Assembly: GCF_001612885.1 (NCBI RefSeq)
Contig: NZ_BDBH01000007.1
Location: forward strand, 620,001-684,000
Direction of reading: 5' to 3'
Origin: Nocardia harenae NBRC 108248
Lineage (GTDB): Bacteria > Actinomycetota > Actinomycetes > Mycobacteriales > Mycobacteriaceae
Length of the DNA stretch: 64,000 bases
Positions 8,257 through 16,318 of the stretch are shown in pieces (the stretch's first letter is position 1; every line of letters begins with the position of its first letter). A program made the position numbers and the translations under genes. Under the pieces are notes generated by a model that had not been told where the DNA came from, did no database searches, and worked only from the letters and a program-made list of their open reading frames with translations.

Positions 8257-9434
8257 GGCATTGCCGATTTCATGATAATCCGCGGAATTTCGAACCGCTT
8301 CTTTACGCGACGAGAATCGGCGGTCGAAGTGCTGATGGCTGCTATGTATCCGACGTTTTTGGTCATGGCCTTCCGGGCCAGCTCGACTATCTTCTCCCGG
8401 TTCGTTTCCAGAGCGGACCGGTCGTAGTCGGCAAGAACCACTCCCCAGCTCTCGAACAGTGCTCGGTTGATTGGCGACTTGTGCTCCGAGTTGGTGGGCC
8501 ACTTGCGGAAGGCGTGGTCACCGAAGACTGCCCGAGCATTGACCATCGCGCGTTCCAGATCGTTGAACCACCCATCGAGCTGTGCGTCGGTAACGAGCTC
8601 GGGGTTGTCGATATCCGTGGTAGTCGCGTCCAGAAGTTGTTCCAGCGACCCGAATCGGTCGTACTCTTCGATTCTGCCCAGTCGGCGGAAGGCGATGAAG
8701 CGCAGTGCGGCCTCGCGATCGTGCATACGGACGTGATCCTTCAGGACGTGGCCGGTGGCTTCGTTGAAGCTGGGACTCGCGACGCAGCGCTTCAATAGCT
8801 CCCGGCTGCGCGTTCGGCTCATGCAGTGGCGGATCTCCATGGCATTCAGTGGCTCCCCGCCGGTGTTGATCCGCTTGAAAATATCGTACTTGACTTCGTG
8901 CGGAGTGGACGGATCGATCACGTGAGTAACGATCTGAGCGTTGAGGAGGCGCCGTTTCAGTAGCGAAGAAAGCTGGCTGAAAGATTTGCCGTGTTCGTCC
9001 CGAAGGTACTCGAGATCTTTCAGGGGAAAGGCTTCTTCGCGTGCATACTCATGGATAGTCGACAGCCGCTGCAAGCCATCGACCACCCGCAGCAAACCGT
9101 CTTCATCCTCCGCAAAGTAGAAGGCGGGAAGTGGAATTTGAAGCAGTAGGCTCTCGATGAGGCGGGATTTCTGCCGGGGCTTCCATACCTTGTTGCGCTG
9201 AAAATCGGGCGCGAGCTCGATATCGTCGGAATCGATCATGTCGAGCACGTTCCGGAGCGAGAAGCTCTTCGTGGCGACCCGAATCTTCTCCGGATCCCAC
9301 GGTTGCACGTCTCGCTCGTCGGCCGATGCGTCGGCGGGGCGTTCGACCTCGACTCCGGTAGCGCGCCCGTCGAAAACCTCTTCGACGGGCTCTTCTTCTT
9401 CGAACGGGAAACCCAGCTCCTCATCGACCGCCAT
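8253..9434 (-). CDS. DUF262 domain protein (GmrS/ParB-like fold)
   Basis: About 393 residues from ATG 9434. An acidic N-terminal tail (residues 1-45) precedes the DUF262 core, with DFQRNKVW at 77-84, VVDGLQR at 117-123 (the DGQQR motif, one Gln replaced by Leu) and FKRINTGG at 186-193. DUF262 domains occur in type IV restriction enzymes (GmrSD), SspE and other defence proteins, where the motif binds or hydrolyses nucleotides. No C-terminal DUF1524 HNH nuclease is visible, so any nuclease must come from elsewhere. A TAGACT -10-like box at 9443-9448 sits 8 bp before the ATG, suggesting a nearly leaderless transcript for the three-gene module. A sampled line (8281-8340) has 34/60 G+C against 42/60 at 4021-4080. 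Confidence 0.85.
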   Translation of the reverse strand: MAVDEELGFPFEEEEPVEEVFDGRATGVEVERPADASADERDVQPWDPEKIRVATKSFSLRNVLDMIDSDDIELAPDFQRNKVWKPRQKSRLIESLLLQIPLPAFYFAEDEDGLLRVVDGLQRLSTIHEYAREEAFPLKDLEYLRDEHGKSFSQLSSLLKRRLLNAQIVTHVIDPSTPHEVKYDIFKRINTGGEPLNAMEIRHCMSRTRSRELLKRCVASPSFNEATGHVLKDHVRMHDREAALRFIAFRRLGRIEEYDRFGSLEQLLDATTTDIDNPELVTDAQLDGWFNDLERAMVNARAVFGDHAFRKWPTNSEHKSPINRALFESWGVVLADYDRSALETNREKIVELARKAMTKNVGYIAAISTSTADSRRVKKRFEIPRIIMKSAMP

Positions 9435-9462
9435 GTGCGGAGAGTCTACGCAGCGTTCAGCA

Positions 9463-10443
9463 CTATTCCCGGGCCAGCATGCTGAAGAGCGGGTCGCCGG
9501 GGCCGATGTCGTAGGTCTGCTGGCCCGGGCGCGGGTCCGGGACGAAGGCCCAGAGCAGGGCGCCCGCCGTGCCCGCCGCGCGCTGGCCGTCGATCTTGTC
9601 CGCGATATCGGCGGCGCGCTGGGCCAGTGACGCCGGTGACTGGTCGCTGTGCTGCCCGATCTCGGCCACCAGCAACGGCTTTCCGGCGGCACCCGCCTGT
9701 TCGATACGGCGGGCGAGGCCGTTCCACTGGTCGCCGGGGAGCGGGACGCCGTCGGCGCCGTAGTCGTGGTACTGCATGATGTCGACGTTCGGCGACTCGG
9801 CGATCAGCCCGTATTCGTCTCCGGCGGAGCCGCATTGGCCGCCGCCGAGCAGCCCGGCGGTGATGGGGGTGCCGGGGGAGTTGGCGCGGACGATCGCGCC
9901 CGCCTCGTCCATGAAGGCGCGCAGCACGGCGGCGGCGTCCGGCGGGCAGGTGCGGGCGTTCCAGGCGCAGTCGCCGCCGGGGCAGATGCCGGGCTCGGGT
10001 TCGCCGACGAGTTCCCAGGCGGCGAGCGCGGGGGAGCCGTGCCAGCGGGCGGTGGCGGCGGCGGTCCAGGCGGCGAAGCGGCCGCGCCAGCCGTCGATGT
10101 ACCAGTCGTGCTGCTTGAACTGCTCGTCCTCGCAGGCGCCGTCCTGGGCGCTGAGGACCGGGATCAGCAGCTGCCCGTAGCTCTCCGCCGCGGTGAAGAC
10201 CGCGTCGATCGGGCCCCAGTCCCGCGTGCCGGTGACGCGGTGCGTGGCCAGCGCCTCGAAGGCATTGAACCGGGTGAGCGAATTCGGGTGCAGTGCGGAG
10301 AAATACGACCCGAGGTCGACCTGGGCGCCGCAGCCGCGGTTGATCGACCAGTCGGTGGCGAGCTGGTAGGCGTTCAACCCGGCGGGCCACCACGGCGCGC
10401 CGTCCAGTCGCAGTTCCCCCCGGTGCACGCTGACTGTCGGCAT
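9463..10443 (-). CDS. Glycoside hydrolase family 5-like protein (cellulase/mannanase fold)
   Basis: About 326 residues, ATG 10443 with CTGGGG upstream. It looks like a single TIM-barrel hydrolase. The opening LRLDGAPWWPAGLNAYQL, the strand-4 motif ELVGEPE (where GH5 enzymes have NEP with the acid/base Glu) and the strand-7 motif LLVAEIG (nucleophile Glu) fit clan GH-A. The usual Asn before the acid/base Glu is replaced by Gly, so activity is uncertain. No signal peptide is seen, so the protein may be cytosolic. It ends 28 bp before the DUF262 start on the same strand. Substrate is unknown; glycan remodelling linked to the polysaccharide operon is only a guess. Confidence 0.65.
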   Translation of the reverse strand: MPTVSVHRGELRLDGAPWWPAGLNAYQLATDWSINRGCGAQVDLGSYFSALHPNSLTRFNAFEALATHRVTGTRDWGPIDAVFTAAESYGQLLIPVLSAQDGACEDEQFKQHDWYIDGWRGRFAAWTAAATARWHGSPALAAWELVGEPEPGICPGGDCAWNARTCPPDAAAVLRAFMDEAGAIVRANSPGTPITAGLLGGGQCGSAGDEYGLIAESPNVDIMQYHDYGADGVPLPGDQWNGLARRIEQAGAAGKPLLVAEIGQHSDQSPASLAQRAADIADKIDGQRAAGTAGALLWAFVPDPRPGQQTYDIGPGDPLFSMLARE

Positions 10444-10539
10444 CACCCCAGTGTGGACGTTGACCGAACGTTAAGGGGGCGAAAAGCGGAGGACCGCATT
10501 CTTTTCTCAACACCGACCGAGACACACAGGAGTAAGACA

Positions 10540-10944
10540 ATGAACGTCCTTCGCGCCCAGTTCCGGCTGCTGGCCCTCGCGTTCACCGCGCTGGCGGCCG
10601 CCGCCGCGCTGACCATCGCGGGTGCGTCGGGATCGGCCGCCGCCGGGGTCTTCACCGAGCTGAAGCTGCAGCCGGGCACCAGCAGCGGCGGCATCGGCGG
10701 CGCCGTGGTCCGCGGCGACTCGGACACGTACATCCTGGAGGCCCGCTCCGGCCAGCTGTTCAGTGCCGGGCTCGGCTCGGTCGAGGACAACGCGGCCTTC
10801 ACCCTGATCGCCCCGGACGGCACCATCCTCGCCATCGAGGAGACCTACACCGAGGTCTGGCTGCCGCTCTCCGGGAACTACGTCCTCGATATCGCGCCGA
10901 CCCGCGGCAATACCGAGTACTACCTGCAGATCGAGATTCTGTAG
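10540..10944 (+). CDS. Small secreted beta-sandwich protein
   Basis: About 134 residues, ATG after AGGAG. A basic start and a long hydrophobic Ala/Leu segment (residues 9-30) ending in Ala-rich sequence form a clear Sec signal peptide. The mature ~98 residues show a pattern of beta strands (DTYILEARSGQ, AFTLIAPDGT, WLPLSGNYVLDI) like bacterial pre-peptidase C-terminal or similar carbohydrate/cell-surface domains. There are no Cys residues and no anchor. It stands alone, divergent from the GH5-like gene, and ends at a strong intrinsic terminator. No specific function can be assigned. Confidence 0.7.
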   Translation: MNVLRAQFRLLALAFTALAAAAALTIAGASGSAAAGVFTELKLQPGTSSGGIGGAVVRGDSDTYILEARSGQLFSAGLGSVEDNAAFTLIAPDGTILAIEETYTEVWLPLSGNYVLDIAPTRGNTEYYLQIEIL

Positions 10945-11002
10945 CACTCCCGGCGGTGGGGCGGCGTGTCAGCCCGCCCACCCGCCCACCGCACGGGTCA
11001 CG

Positions 11003-11034
11003 AGGCCGCCGGTCCACACGGACCGGCGGCCTTT
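11003..11034 (+). terminator. Rho-independent terminator
   Basis: A perfect 13-bp stem, AGGCCGCCGGTCC paired with GGACCGGCGGCCT across an ACAC loop (11003-11032), followed by a short T run. It lies about 60 bp after the small secreted protein gene and 44 bp before treZ, so it separates the two transcription units. Confidence 0.8.
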
Positions 11035-11077
11035 CCCGTGCTCGGCACGCGAGCCTCGGACGTGGAATCCTGGCCGG

Positions 11078-12814
11078 GTGACTCTCTTCGAGGTGTGGGC
11101 GCCCCGGCCGGATCAGGTCCGTCTCGATCTCGACGGCGAGGTGCACCCCATGCATCGCGACCACGAGGGCTGGTGGCGGGCCGAGGTCCCGGCCGCCCCC
11201 GGCGCCGGGTACGGCTTCCTGCTCGACGACGACCCCACCGTGCTGCCGGACCCGCGCTCGCCCCGGCAACCGGACGGCGTGCACGGCCGCTCGGCGCTCT
11301 GGAGCCCGGACCCGGAGCTCTGGACCGACGCCGCCTGGCCCGGCCGCGGGCTGCCGGGCGCGGTCTTCTACGAGCTGCACATCGGCGCCTTCACCCCGGA
11401 GGGCACCTTCGACGCCGCCGTCGGCAAGCTCGACCACCTGGTCGACCTCGGCGTCACCACGGTCGAGCTGATGCCGGTGAACGCCTTCGACGGCACGCAC
11501 AACTGGGGCTACGACGGTGTGCTCTGGTACGCGGTGCAGGAGTCCTACGGCGGCCCGGCCGGATTGCAGCGCTTCGTCGACGCCTGCCACGCGCGGGGGC
11601 TCGCGGTGGCGCTGGACGTCGTCTACAACCATCTCGGCCCCTCCGGCAACTACCTGCCGAGGTACGGCCCGTACCTCACCGACGGCCGCAACACCTGGGG
11701 CCAGAGCCTCAACCTGGACGGCCCCGGCTCCGACCACGTGCGCAGGCACATCCTGGACAACGCCCTGCGCTGGCTGCGCGACTTCCATATCGACGCGCTG
11801 CGCCTGGACGCGGTGCACGCCCTGGTCGACCGCACCGCCGCGCACCTGCTGGAGGAGCTCGCCACCGAGGTCGCGGTGCTGGCCGCCCGGGTCGGCCGCC
11901 CGCTCACCCTGGTCGCCGAGAGCGACCTCAACGACCCGCGGCTCATCACCCCGCGCGCGGCGGGCGGGTACGGCCTCACCGCACAGTGGAACGACGACTT
12001 CCACCACGCCGTGCACGCCGCCGTCTCCGGCGAGCGGCAGGGCTACTACGCCGACTTCGGCAGCCTGGAGTGCCTGGCCACCACGCTGACCCGCGGGTTC
12101 TTCCACGCCGGGACGTACTCCAGCTTCCGCGAGCGCAGGCACGGGCGGCCGGTGGAGCGCGCCACCACGCCGCCGTCGGCGCTCTTCGGCTACACCTGCG
12201 ACCACGACCAGATCGGCAACCGGGCCATCGGCGACCGGCCGTCCATGAACCTCACCGACGGCCAGCTGGCGATCAAGGCCGCGCTGGTGCTGCTGGCCCC
12301 GTTCACCCCCATGCTCTTCATGGGCGAGGAGTGGGGCGCGCGCACGCCCTTCCTCTTCTTCACCTCGCACACCGACCCGGAGATCGGCGCCGCCACCGCC
12401 ACCGGCCGCAGGGCGGAGTTCGCCGAGCACGGCTGGGCCACCGATGAGGTCCCCGATCCGCAGGACCCGGCGACCTTCACCCGCAGCAAGCTGGACTGGA
12501 CCGAATCCGCCGACCCGGCCGGGGCCCGGCTGCTCGAGCTCTACCGCGACCTGCTCGCCGTGCGCAGGCTGCGCCCCGAGTTCACCGGCACCTGGATCCC
12601 AGACCACGCGGTCCGCTACAGCCGGGCCGAGAACTGGATCGTGGTCGCCCGCGGCGGCCTCGAGCTGGCCTGCAACCTCGGTACCGAGCCGGTGGTAGTA
12701 CCGGTGACCGGTATCACAGTACTGGCCTCGGCCGAGCCGGACAGCGCGCCCGGCACCGCGGGCACGGTGCTCCCCGGCCACTCTTTCGCGCTGCTGGCCT
12801 GCGAGAACGATTGA
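11078..12814 (+). CDS. treZ: Malto-oligosyltrehalose trehalohydrolase
   Basis: About 578 residues, GTG start, the usual length for TreZ. It releases trehalose from maltooligosyl trehalose made by TreY. An N-terminal CBM48-like beta domain (1-~95) precedes the GH13 barrel, with EVWAPR, YELHIGAFTPEGTF, ALDVVYNHLGPSGNY, the nucleophile-bearing LRLDAVHAL, the acid/base LVAESDLNDPR and YTCDHDQIGNRA. A C-terminal beta domain ends the protein. In M. tuberculosis treZ sits directly beside treY and treX; here it is on the opposite strand about 7 kb away from them. It follows a terminator and probably forms its own unit. Confidence 0.95.
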   Translation: MTLFEVWAPRPDQVRLDLDGEVHPMHRDHEGWWRAEVPAAPGAGYGFLLDDDPTVLPDPRSPRQPDGVHGRSALWSPDPELWTDAAWPGRGLPGAVFYELHIGAFTPEGTFDAAVGKLDHLVDLGVTTVELMPVNAFDGTHNWGYDGVLWYAVQESYGGPAGLQRFVDACHARGLAVALDVVYNHLGPSGNYLPRYGPYLTDGRNTWGQSLNLDGPGSDHVRRHILDNALRWLRDFHIDALRLDAVHALVDRTAAHLLEELATEVAVLAARVGRPLTLVAESDLNDPRLITPRAAGGYGLTAQWNDDFHHAVHAAVSGERQGYYADFGSLECLATTLTRGFFHAGTYSSFRERRHGRPVERATTPPSALFGYTCDHDQIGNRAIGDRPSMNLTDGQLAIKAALVLLAPFTPMLFMGEEWGARTPFLFFTSHTDPEIGAATATGRRAEFAEHGWATDEVPDPQDPATFTRSKLDWTESADPAGARLLELYRDLLAVRRLRPEFTGTWIPDHAVRYSRAENWIVVARGGLELACNLGTEPVVVPVTGITVLASAEPDSAPGTAGTVLPGHSFALLACEND

Positions 12815-12870
12815 ATCACCGTCTCGGACGGACGATTGCCGGAGCCGGAACGCGCGACTACCGTTGTTCT

Positions 12871-14121
12871 ATGAGCACCGTTGCTTCCGCCGGCGATTGC
12901 GCCGAGCTACCTGACGGTGTCGGCGGCAGCGCCGGCACCGAGTTCGCCCCGCTGATCCGCACCTTCGCGCGGGTCTTCGGCCATCGCAGGGACGCGGGGG
13001 CCGCGCTCGCGGTGTACCGGCACGGACAACCACTCGCTCACATCTGGACCGGCTACGGCGGCGACCGGCCCTGGACCGCCGAGACCGGCACCCTGGTCTT
13101 CTCCGCCACCAAGGGCATCACCGCCACCGTCATCCACCGCCTCGCCGACCGCGGGCTCATCGACTACTACGCCCCGGTTGCCGAGTACTGGCCGGAGTTC
13201 GGGGCCAACGGCAAGGCCGCCATCACGGTCGAGCAGCTCATGACGCACCGCGCCGGGCTCTCCGCGCTGCGGCAGGTCGCAGGCAACACCACCGAGGTGC
13301 TCGACCACGAGCTCATGGAGCAGCGCCTCGCCGCCGCCGCGCCGGACCACCTGCTCGGCACCCCGACCTACCACGCGCTCACCTACGGCTGGCTCATGAG
13401 CGGGCTGGCCCGCTCGGTCACCGGCAAGAGCATGGGGCAGCTCTTCCGCGAGGAGGTCACCGAGCCGCTCGGCATTCGCGACGGGCTGCACCTCGGCTAC
13501 CCGGGCCCCGGCTCGGCCACCCGGTACGCGCCCATGGCGGGCAGCCAGCTGAGCGCCGCCCGCAACCCCATCGCGTCAGTGGTGCTCGGCCGCGGGCACG
13601 GCATCCCCGGCGTGGTCGGTGCCGCCGTGCGCTGCCTCTTCGTCCCCGGGCTGGAGGCCATCCTGGAGGGCGCGCAGCCCTCGCTGCTGCAGACCGAGCA
13701 GGGCGCCGCGAACGGCGTCTGCACCGCCTCCGCCCTGGCCACCGTGTACGGCGCGCTGGCGGGCGACGGCGTGGTGCGCGGCGAGCGCTACCTCTCCGGC
13801 CACACGCTGCACGAGATGCGCAAGGTGCGCAGCTACCAGCTGGACCACGCGCTGTTCTACCTGCCGATGATGTGGCACCTGGGGTACCACTCCATCCCGG
13901 TGCCCGGCGGGCACACCGGCTTCGGCCACATCGGGCTGAACGGTTCGTTCGGCTGGGCCGACCCGCGCTCCGGCATCTCGGTCGGCTTCGTGCACAACCG
14001 CTTCACGCTGCCGTTCTTCGGCCTCGACATCTCCACCGTCGCCTGGCTGCTCCCGCTCATCGTCGGCTGCGTGCGCAACGCCCCGGCCGAGCTCGCCCCC
14101 GCCACCCGCTCCGCGGCGTGA
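12871..14121 (+). CDS. Serine hydrolase, beta-lactamase/EstB family
   Basis: About 416 residues. The class C-type nucleophile motif SATK is at 78-81, a YGW segment follows near 190-195 (tyrosine motif region) and GHTGFGHIG near 345 corresponds to the third conserved motif. These proteins are carboxylesterases, lipases or DD-peptidase relatives, like the mycobacterial Lip serine hydrolases. No signal peptide is evident. The ATG at 12871 is chosen because TACCGT at 12859-12864 ends 6 bp before it, a leaderless promoter pattern; the frame extends upstream to 12811 without support. Substrate unknown. Confidence 0.8.
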   Translation: MSTVASAGDCAELPDGVGGSAGTEFAPLIRTFARVFGHRRDAGAALAVYRHGQPLAHIWTGYGGDRPWTAETGTLVFSATKGITATVIHRLADRGLIDYYAPVAEYWPEFGANGKAAITVEQLMTHRAGLSALRQVAGNTTEVLDHELMEQRLAAAAPDHLLGTPTYHALTYGWLMSGLARSVTGKSMGQLFREEVTEPLGIRDGLHLGYPGPGSATRYAPMAGSQLSAARNPIASVVLGRGHGIPGVVGAAVRCLFVPGLEAILEGAQPSLLQTEQGAANGVCTASALATVYGALAGDGVVRGERYLSGHTLHEMRKVRSYQLDHALFYLPMMWHLGYHSIPVPGGHTGFGHIGLNGSFGWADPRSGISVGFVHNRFTLPFFGLDISTVAWLLPLIVGCVRNAPAELAPATRSAA

Positions 14122-14142
14122 GCGGGCGGCGGGCGGGCCGGG

Positions 14143-15507
14143 TCAGGTGAGGTAGCGGTACGCGGGGGAGCCGGGGTCGAGCCGCTCGCAGTTGATCGGC
14201 GAGCTCGCGATCCGCTGCAGCAGCGCGTCCAGGCCGTCGGCGGCGCCGAGCTCGATGCCGACCAGCGCGGCCCCGGTCTCCCGGTTGTTGCGCTTGACGT
14301 ACTCGAAGACGGTGATGTCGTCGTCCGGGCCGAGCACCTCGTCCAGGAAGCGGCGCAGCGCCCCCGGCTCCTGCGGGAAGTCGACCAGGAAGTAGTGCTT
14401 GAGCCCCTGGTGCACCAGCGAGCGCTCGATGATCTCGTTGTACCGGGAGACGTCGTTGTTGCCGCCGGAGACCAGCACCACCACCGTCGAGCCGGGCGGC
14501 ACCGAGATCTCGGCGAGCGCGGCGGTGGCGAGCGCGCCGGCCGGCTCGGCGATGATGCCCTCGTTCTGGTACAGCTCCAGCATGGCGGTGCAGATGGCGC
14601 CCTCGTCGATCTGCATGAGCCCGAAATCGCCCGCGCCGGTGCCCCCGGCCGGTGCCGCGAGCAGCGGCAGCGAACCGTGCGAGACCACCCGCCCGCCGAA
14701 CTCGGCGACCGCGGCGAACGGCACCGCGCCGATCCGCCGGACGGCGGCGCCGTCCACGAACGGATCGATCTCCGGCAGCGTCACCGGGCCACCCGCCACC
14801 AGCGCCGCCGTCATCGAGGCGGCGCCCGCCGGCTCGACGCCGAGGATGCCGGTGTGCGGGGAGCGGTCGCGCAGGTAGGTGCCGACCCCGGCCAGGCAGC
14901 CGCCGCCGCCGACCGGGACGACGACCAGGTCCGGCGCGGTCTCCAGCTGGGCGAGGAACTCGGCGGCGATGGTGCCCTGCCCGGCCGCGGTGCGCGGATC
15001 GTCGAAGGGCGGGACCATGGTGGCCCCGGTGCTCGCCACGTCGTCGGCGGCGGCCGCGGCGGCCGCGTCGAAGTTCTCGCCGATCGCGATGAGTTCGACG
15101 AACTCGCCGCCGTGCACCCGGATGCGATCGCGCTTCTGCTTCGGTGTCGTGGTCGGCACGTAGATCCGGCCGCGCACCCGCATGGCCTGGCAGGCGTAGG
15201 CGACGCCCTGCGCGTGGTTGCCCGCGCTGGCGGCCACCACCCCGGCGGCGCGCTCGGCGGCGGTGAGCTGGACCATGAGGTTGTAGGCGCCGCGCAGCTT
15301 GTAGGAGCGGACCGCGGTGAGATCCTCGCGCTTCAGGTACACCGTCGAACCGGTGAGCGCCGATAGCCGCGGGCTGTGCTGCAGCGGCGTCGGTTCGATG
15401 ATGTGCCGAATTCGCTCCGCCGCGAGGTCGATCTCGGCAGCGGTGAGTGCCGGATGCGTGCTGGACTGGGGCTCGAGTACCGGAAGCGGATTGGACACCC
15501 GGTCCAT
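14143..15507 (-). CDS. ilvA: Threonine ammonia-lyase (biosynthetic, with C-terminal regulatory domain)
   Basis: About 454 residues. It deaminates threonine to 2-oxobutanoate, the first step to isoleucine, with pyridoxal phosphate on the Lys of SYKLRGA (K70). The SAGNHAQG and VPVGGGG motifs that bind substrate and PLP phosphate are present. The C-terminal ~80 residues (KHYFLVDFPQEPGALRRFL onward) are the short single ACT-like domain of the IlvA1/actinobacterial form. A 15-bp hairpin lies only 3 bp before the ATG and would cover the ribosome binding site. A GTG three codons downstream is a possible alternative start. In M. tuberculosis ilvA also neighbours an F420 reductase-like gene. Confidence 0.95.
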   Translation of the reverse strand: MDRVSNPLPVLEPQSSTHPALTAAEIDLAAERIRHIIEPTPLQHSPRLSALTGSTVYLKREDLTAVRSYKLRGAYNLMVQLTAAERAAGVVAASAGNHAQGVAYACQAMRVRGRIYVPTTTPKQKRDRIRVHGGEFVELIAIGENFDAAAAAAADDVASTGATMVPPFDDPRTAAGQGTIAAEFLAQLETAPDLVVVPVGGGGCLAGVGTYLRDRSPHTGILGVEPAGAASMTAALVAGGPVTLPEIDPFVDGAAVRRIGAVPFAAVAEFGGRVVSHGSLPLLAAPAGGTGAGDFGLMQIDEGAICTAMLELYQNEGIIAEPAGALATAALAEISVPPGSTVVVLVSGGNNDVSRYNEIIERSLVHQGLKHYFLVDFPQEPGALRRFLDEVLGPDDDITVFEYVKRNNRETGAALVGIELGAADGLDALLQRIASSPINCERLDPGSPAYRYLT

Positions 15508-15510
15508 GGT

Positions 15511-15545
15511 GCCACCCGGCGCGCGCGCCGCGCGCGCCGGGTGGC
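15511..15545 (-). terminator. 15-bp GC-rich hairpin between the F420 reductase-like gene and ilvA
   Basis: GCCACCCGGCGCGCG (15511-15525) pairs perfectly with CGCGCGCCGGGTGGC (15531-15545) around a 5-nt loop. On the minus strand it lies after the stop of the upstream gene and ends 3 nt before the ilvA ATG. It could terminate the upstream transcript, or it could hide the ilvA ribosome binding site; there is no T tract, which makes plain intrinsic termination less certain. Confidence 0.6.
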
Positions 15546-15560
15546 GGCCGTCCGGGCTGG

Positions 15561-15995
15561 TCAGCGCGGTTCGAGCACGAAGACGGGGATTTCCCGGGTG
15601 GTCTTGGTCTGGTAGTCGGCGTAGTCCGGCCAGACCGCGACCGCGCGCTCCCACCAGGCGGCCTTCTCCTCGCCGGTCACCTCGCGCGCGGTGTAGTCCT
15701 TGGTCTCGGTGCCGTCGCGCAGCTCGACGTGCGGGTCGGCCTTGATGTTGAAGTACCAGACCGGGTGCTTGGGGGCGCCGCCGAGCGAGGCCACCACCGC
15801 GTACTCGCCGCCGTGCTCGACCCGCATGAGCGGGGTCTTGCGCAACTTGCCGGTCTTGGCGCCGCGGGTGGTGAGCAGGACGACCGGGACCCCGCGCAGC
15901 GTGGTGGCCTCGGTGCCGCCGGAGTTCTCGTACTGCTCCGCCTGCTCCCTGGCCCAGCCGGACGTGCTTGGTTCGTACTCTCCTGTAAGAGGCAT
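15561..15995 (-). CDS. F420H2-dependent quinone reductase/nitroreductase family protein (Ddn-like)
   Basis: About 144 residues, matching the family length. The motifs [35 protein letters not shown] and a C-terminal [15 protein letters not shown] are typical of the DUF385/Ddn split-barrel family, which binds deazaflavin F420. Members reduce quinones or nitroimidazoles at the membrane; the specific substrate here is unknown. It corresponds in position to M. tuberculosis Rv1558 beside ilvA. The ATG at 15995 gives the standard N terminus; a longer frame exists but overlaps the divergent promoter region. Confidence 0.85.
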   Translation of the reverse strand: MPLTGEYEPSTSGWAREQAEQYENSGGTEATTLRGVPVVLLTTRGAKTGKLRKTPLMRVEHGGEYAVVASLGGAPKHPVWYFNIKADPHVELRDGTETKDYTAREVTGEEKAAWWERAVAVWPDYADYQTKTTREIPVFVLEPR

Positions 15996-16093
15996 GCAAC
16001 CAGTAACTCGCACAGCGGGCCGGACTGTTCCCGTGACACACGAAACAGAAAAGTTCGGTGGACCGAAAACTTCCTCGCGGCTATGGTGAAGAC

Positions 16094-16318
16094 ATGACAG
16101 CGGTGCACCCCGATTCCCGGATCGCCGAGCGGCCAACGGTGTTGCTCGCCGGGGTGCCGTGGCCGATTTTCAAGCTGGAGGCTCTCGCGCTCGGCCTCGT
16201 CGCGCTGCTGATTCTGCTGCTCGTCACCGGGTCGCCGGCGGTCGCGGTGCTCGGCGGGGCCGGGCTGGCCGCAGGACGCTGGGTGCTCGCCGCGGTGTCA
16301 CCCCGGCTCCAGCGGTAG
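16094..16318 (+). CDS. Small two-helix membrane protein
   Basis: About 74 residues with two hydrophobic segments (roughly 32-49 and 52-66) and a basic C terminus. No family recognised. The start at 16094 is supported by TATGGT at 16082-16087, six bases before the ATG, which gives a leaderless transcript. It is divergent from the Ddn-like gene and its last 21 bp overlap the end of the convergent LuxR gene. Confidence 0.55.
   Translation: MTAVHPDSRIAERPTVLLAGVPWPIFKLEALALGLVALLILLLVTGSPAVAVLGGAGLAAGRWVLAAVSPRLQR

Noticed and set aside
8257-8502. N-terminal extension of the ATPase
   Set aside because: Overlaps the 3' end of the DUF262 gene in another frame; the GTGA overlap at 8256 is the natural start and the P-loop then sits at residue 28.
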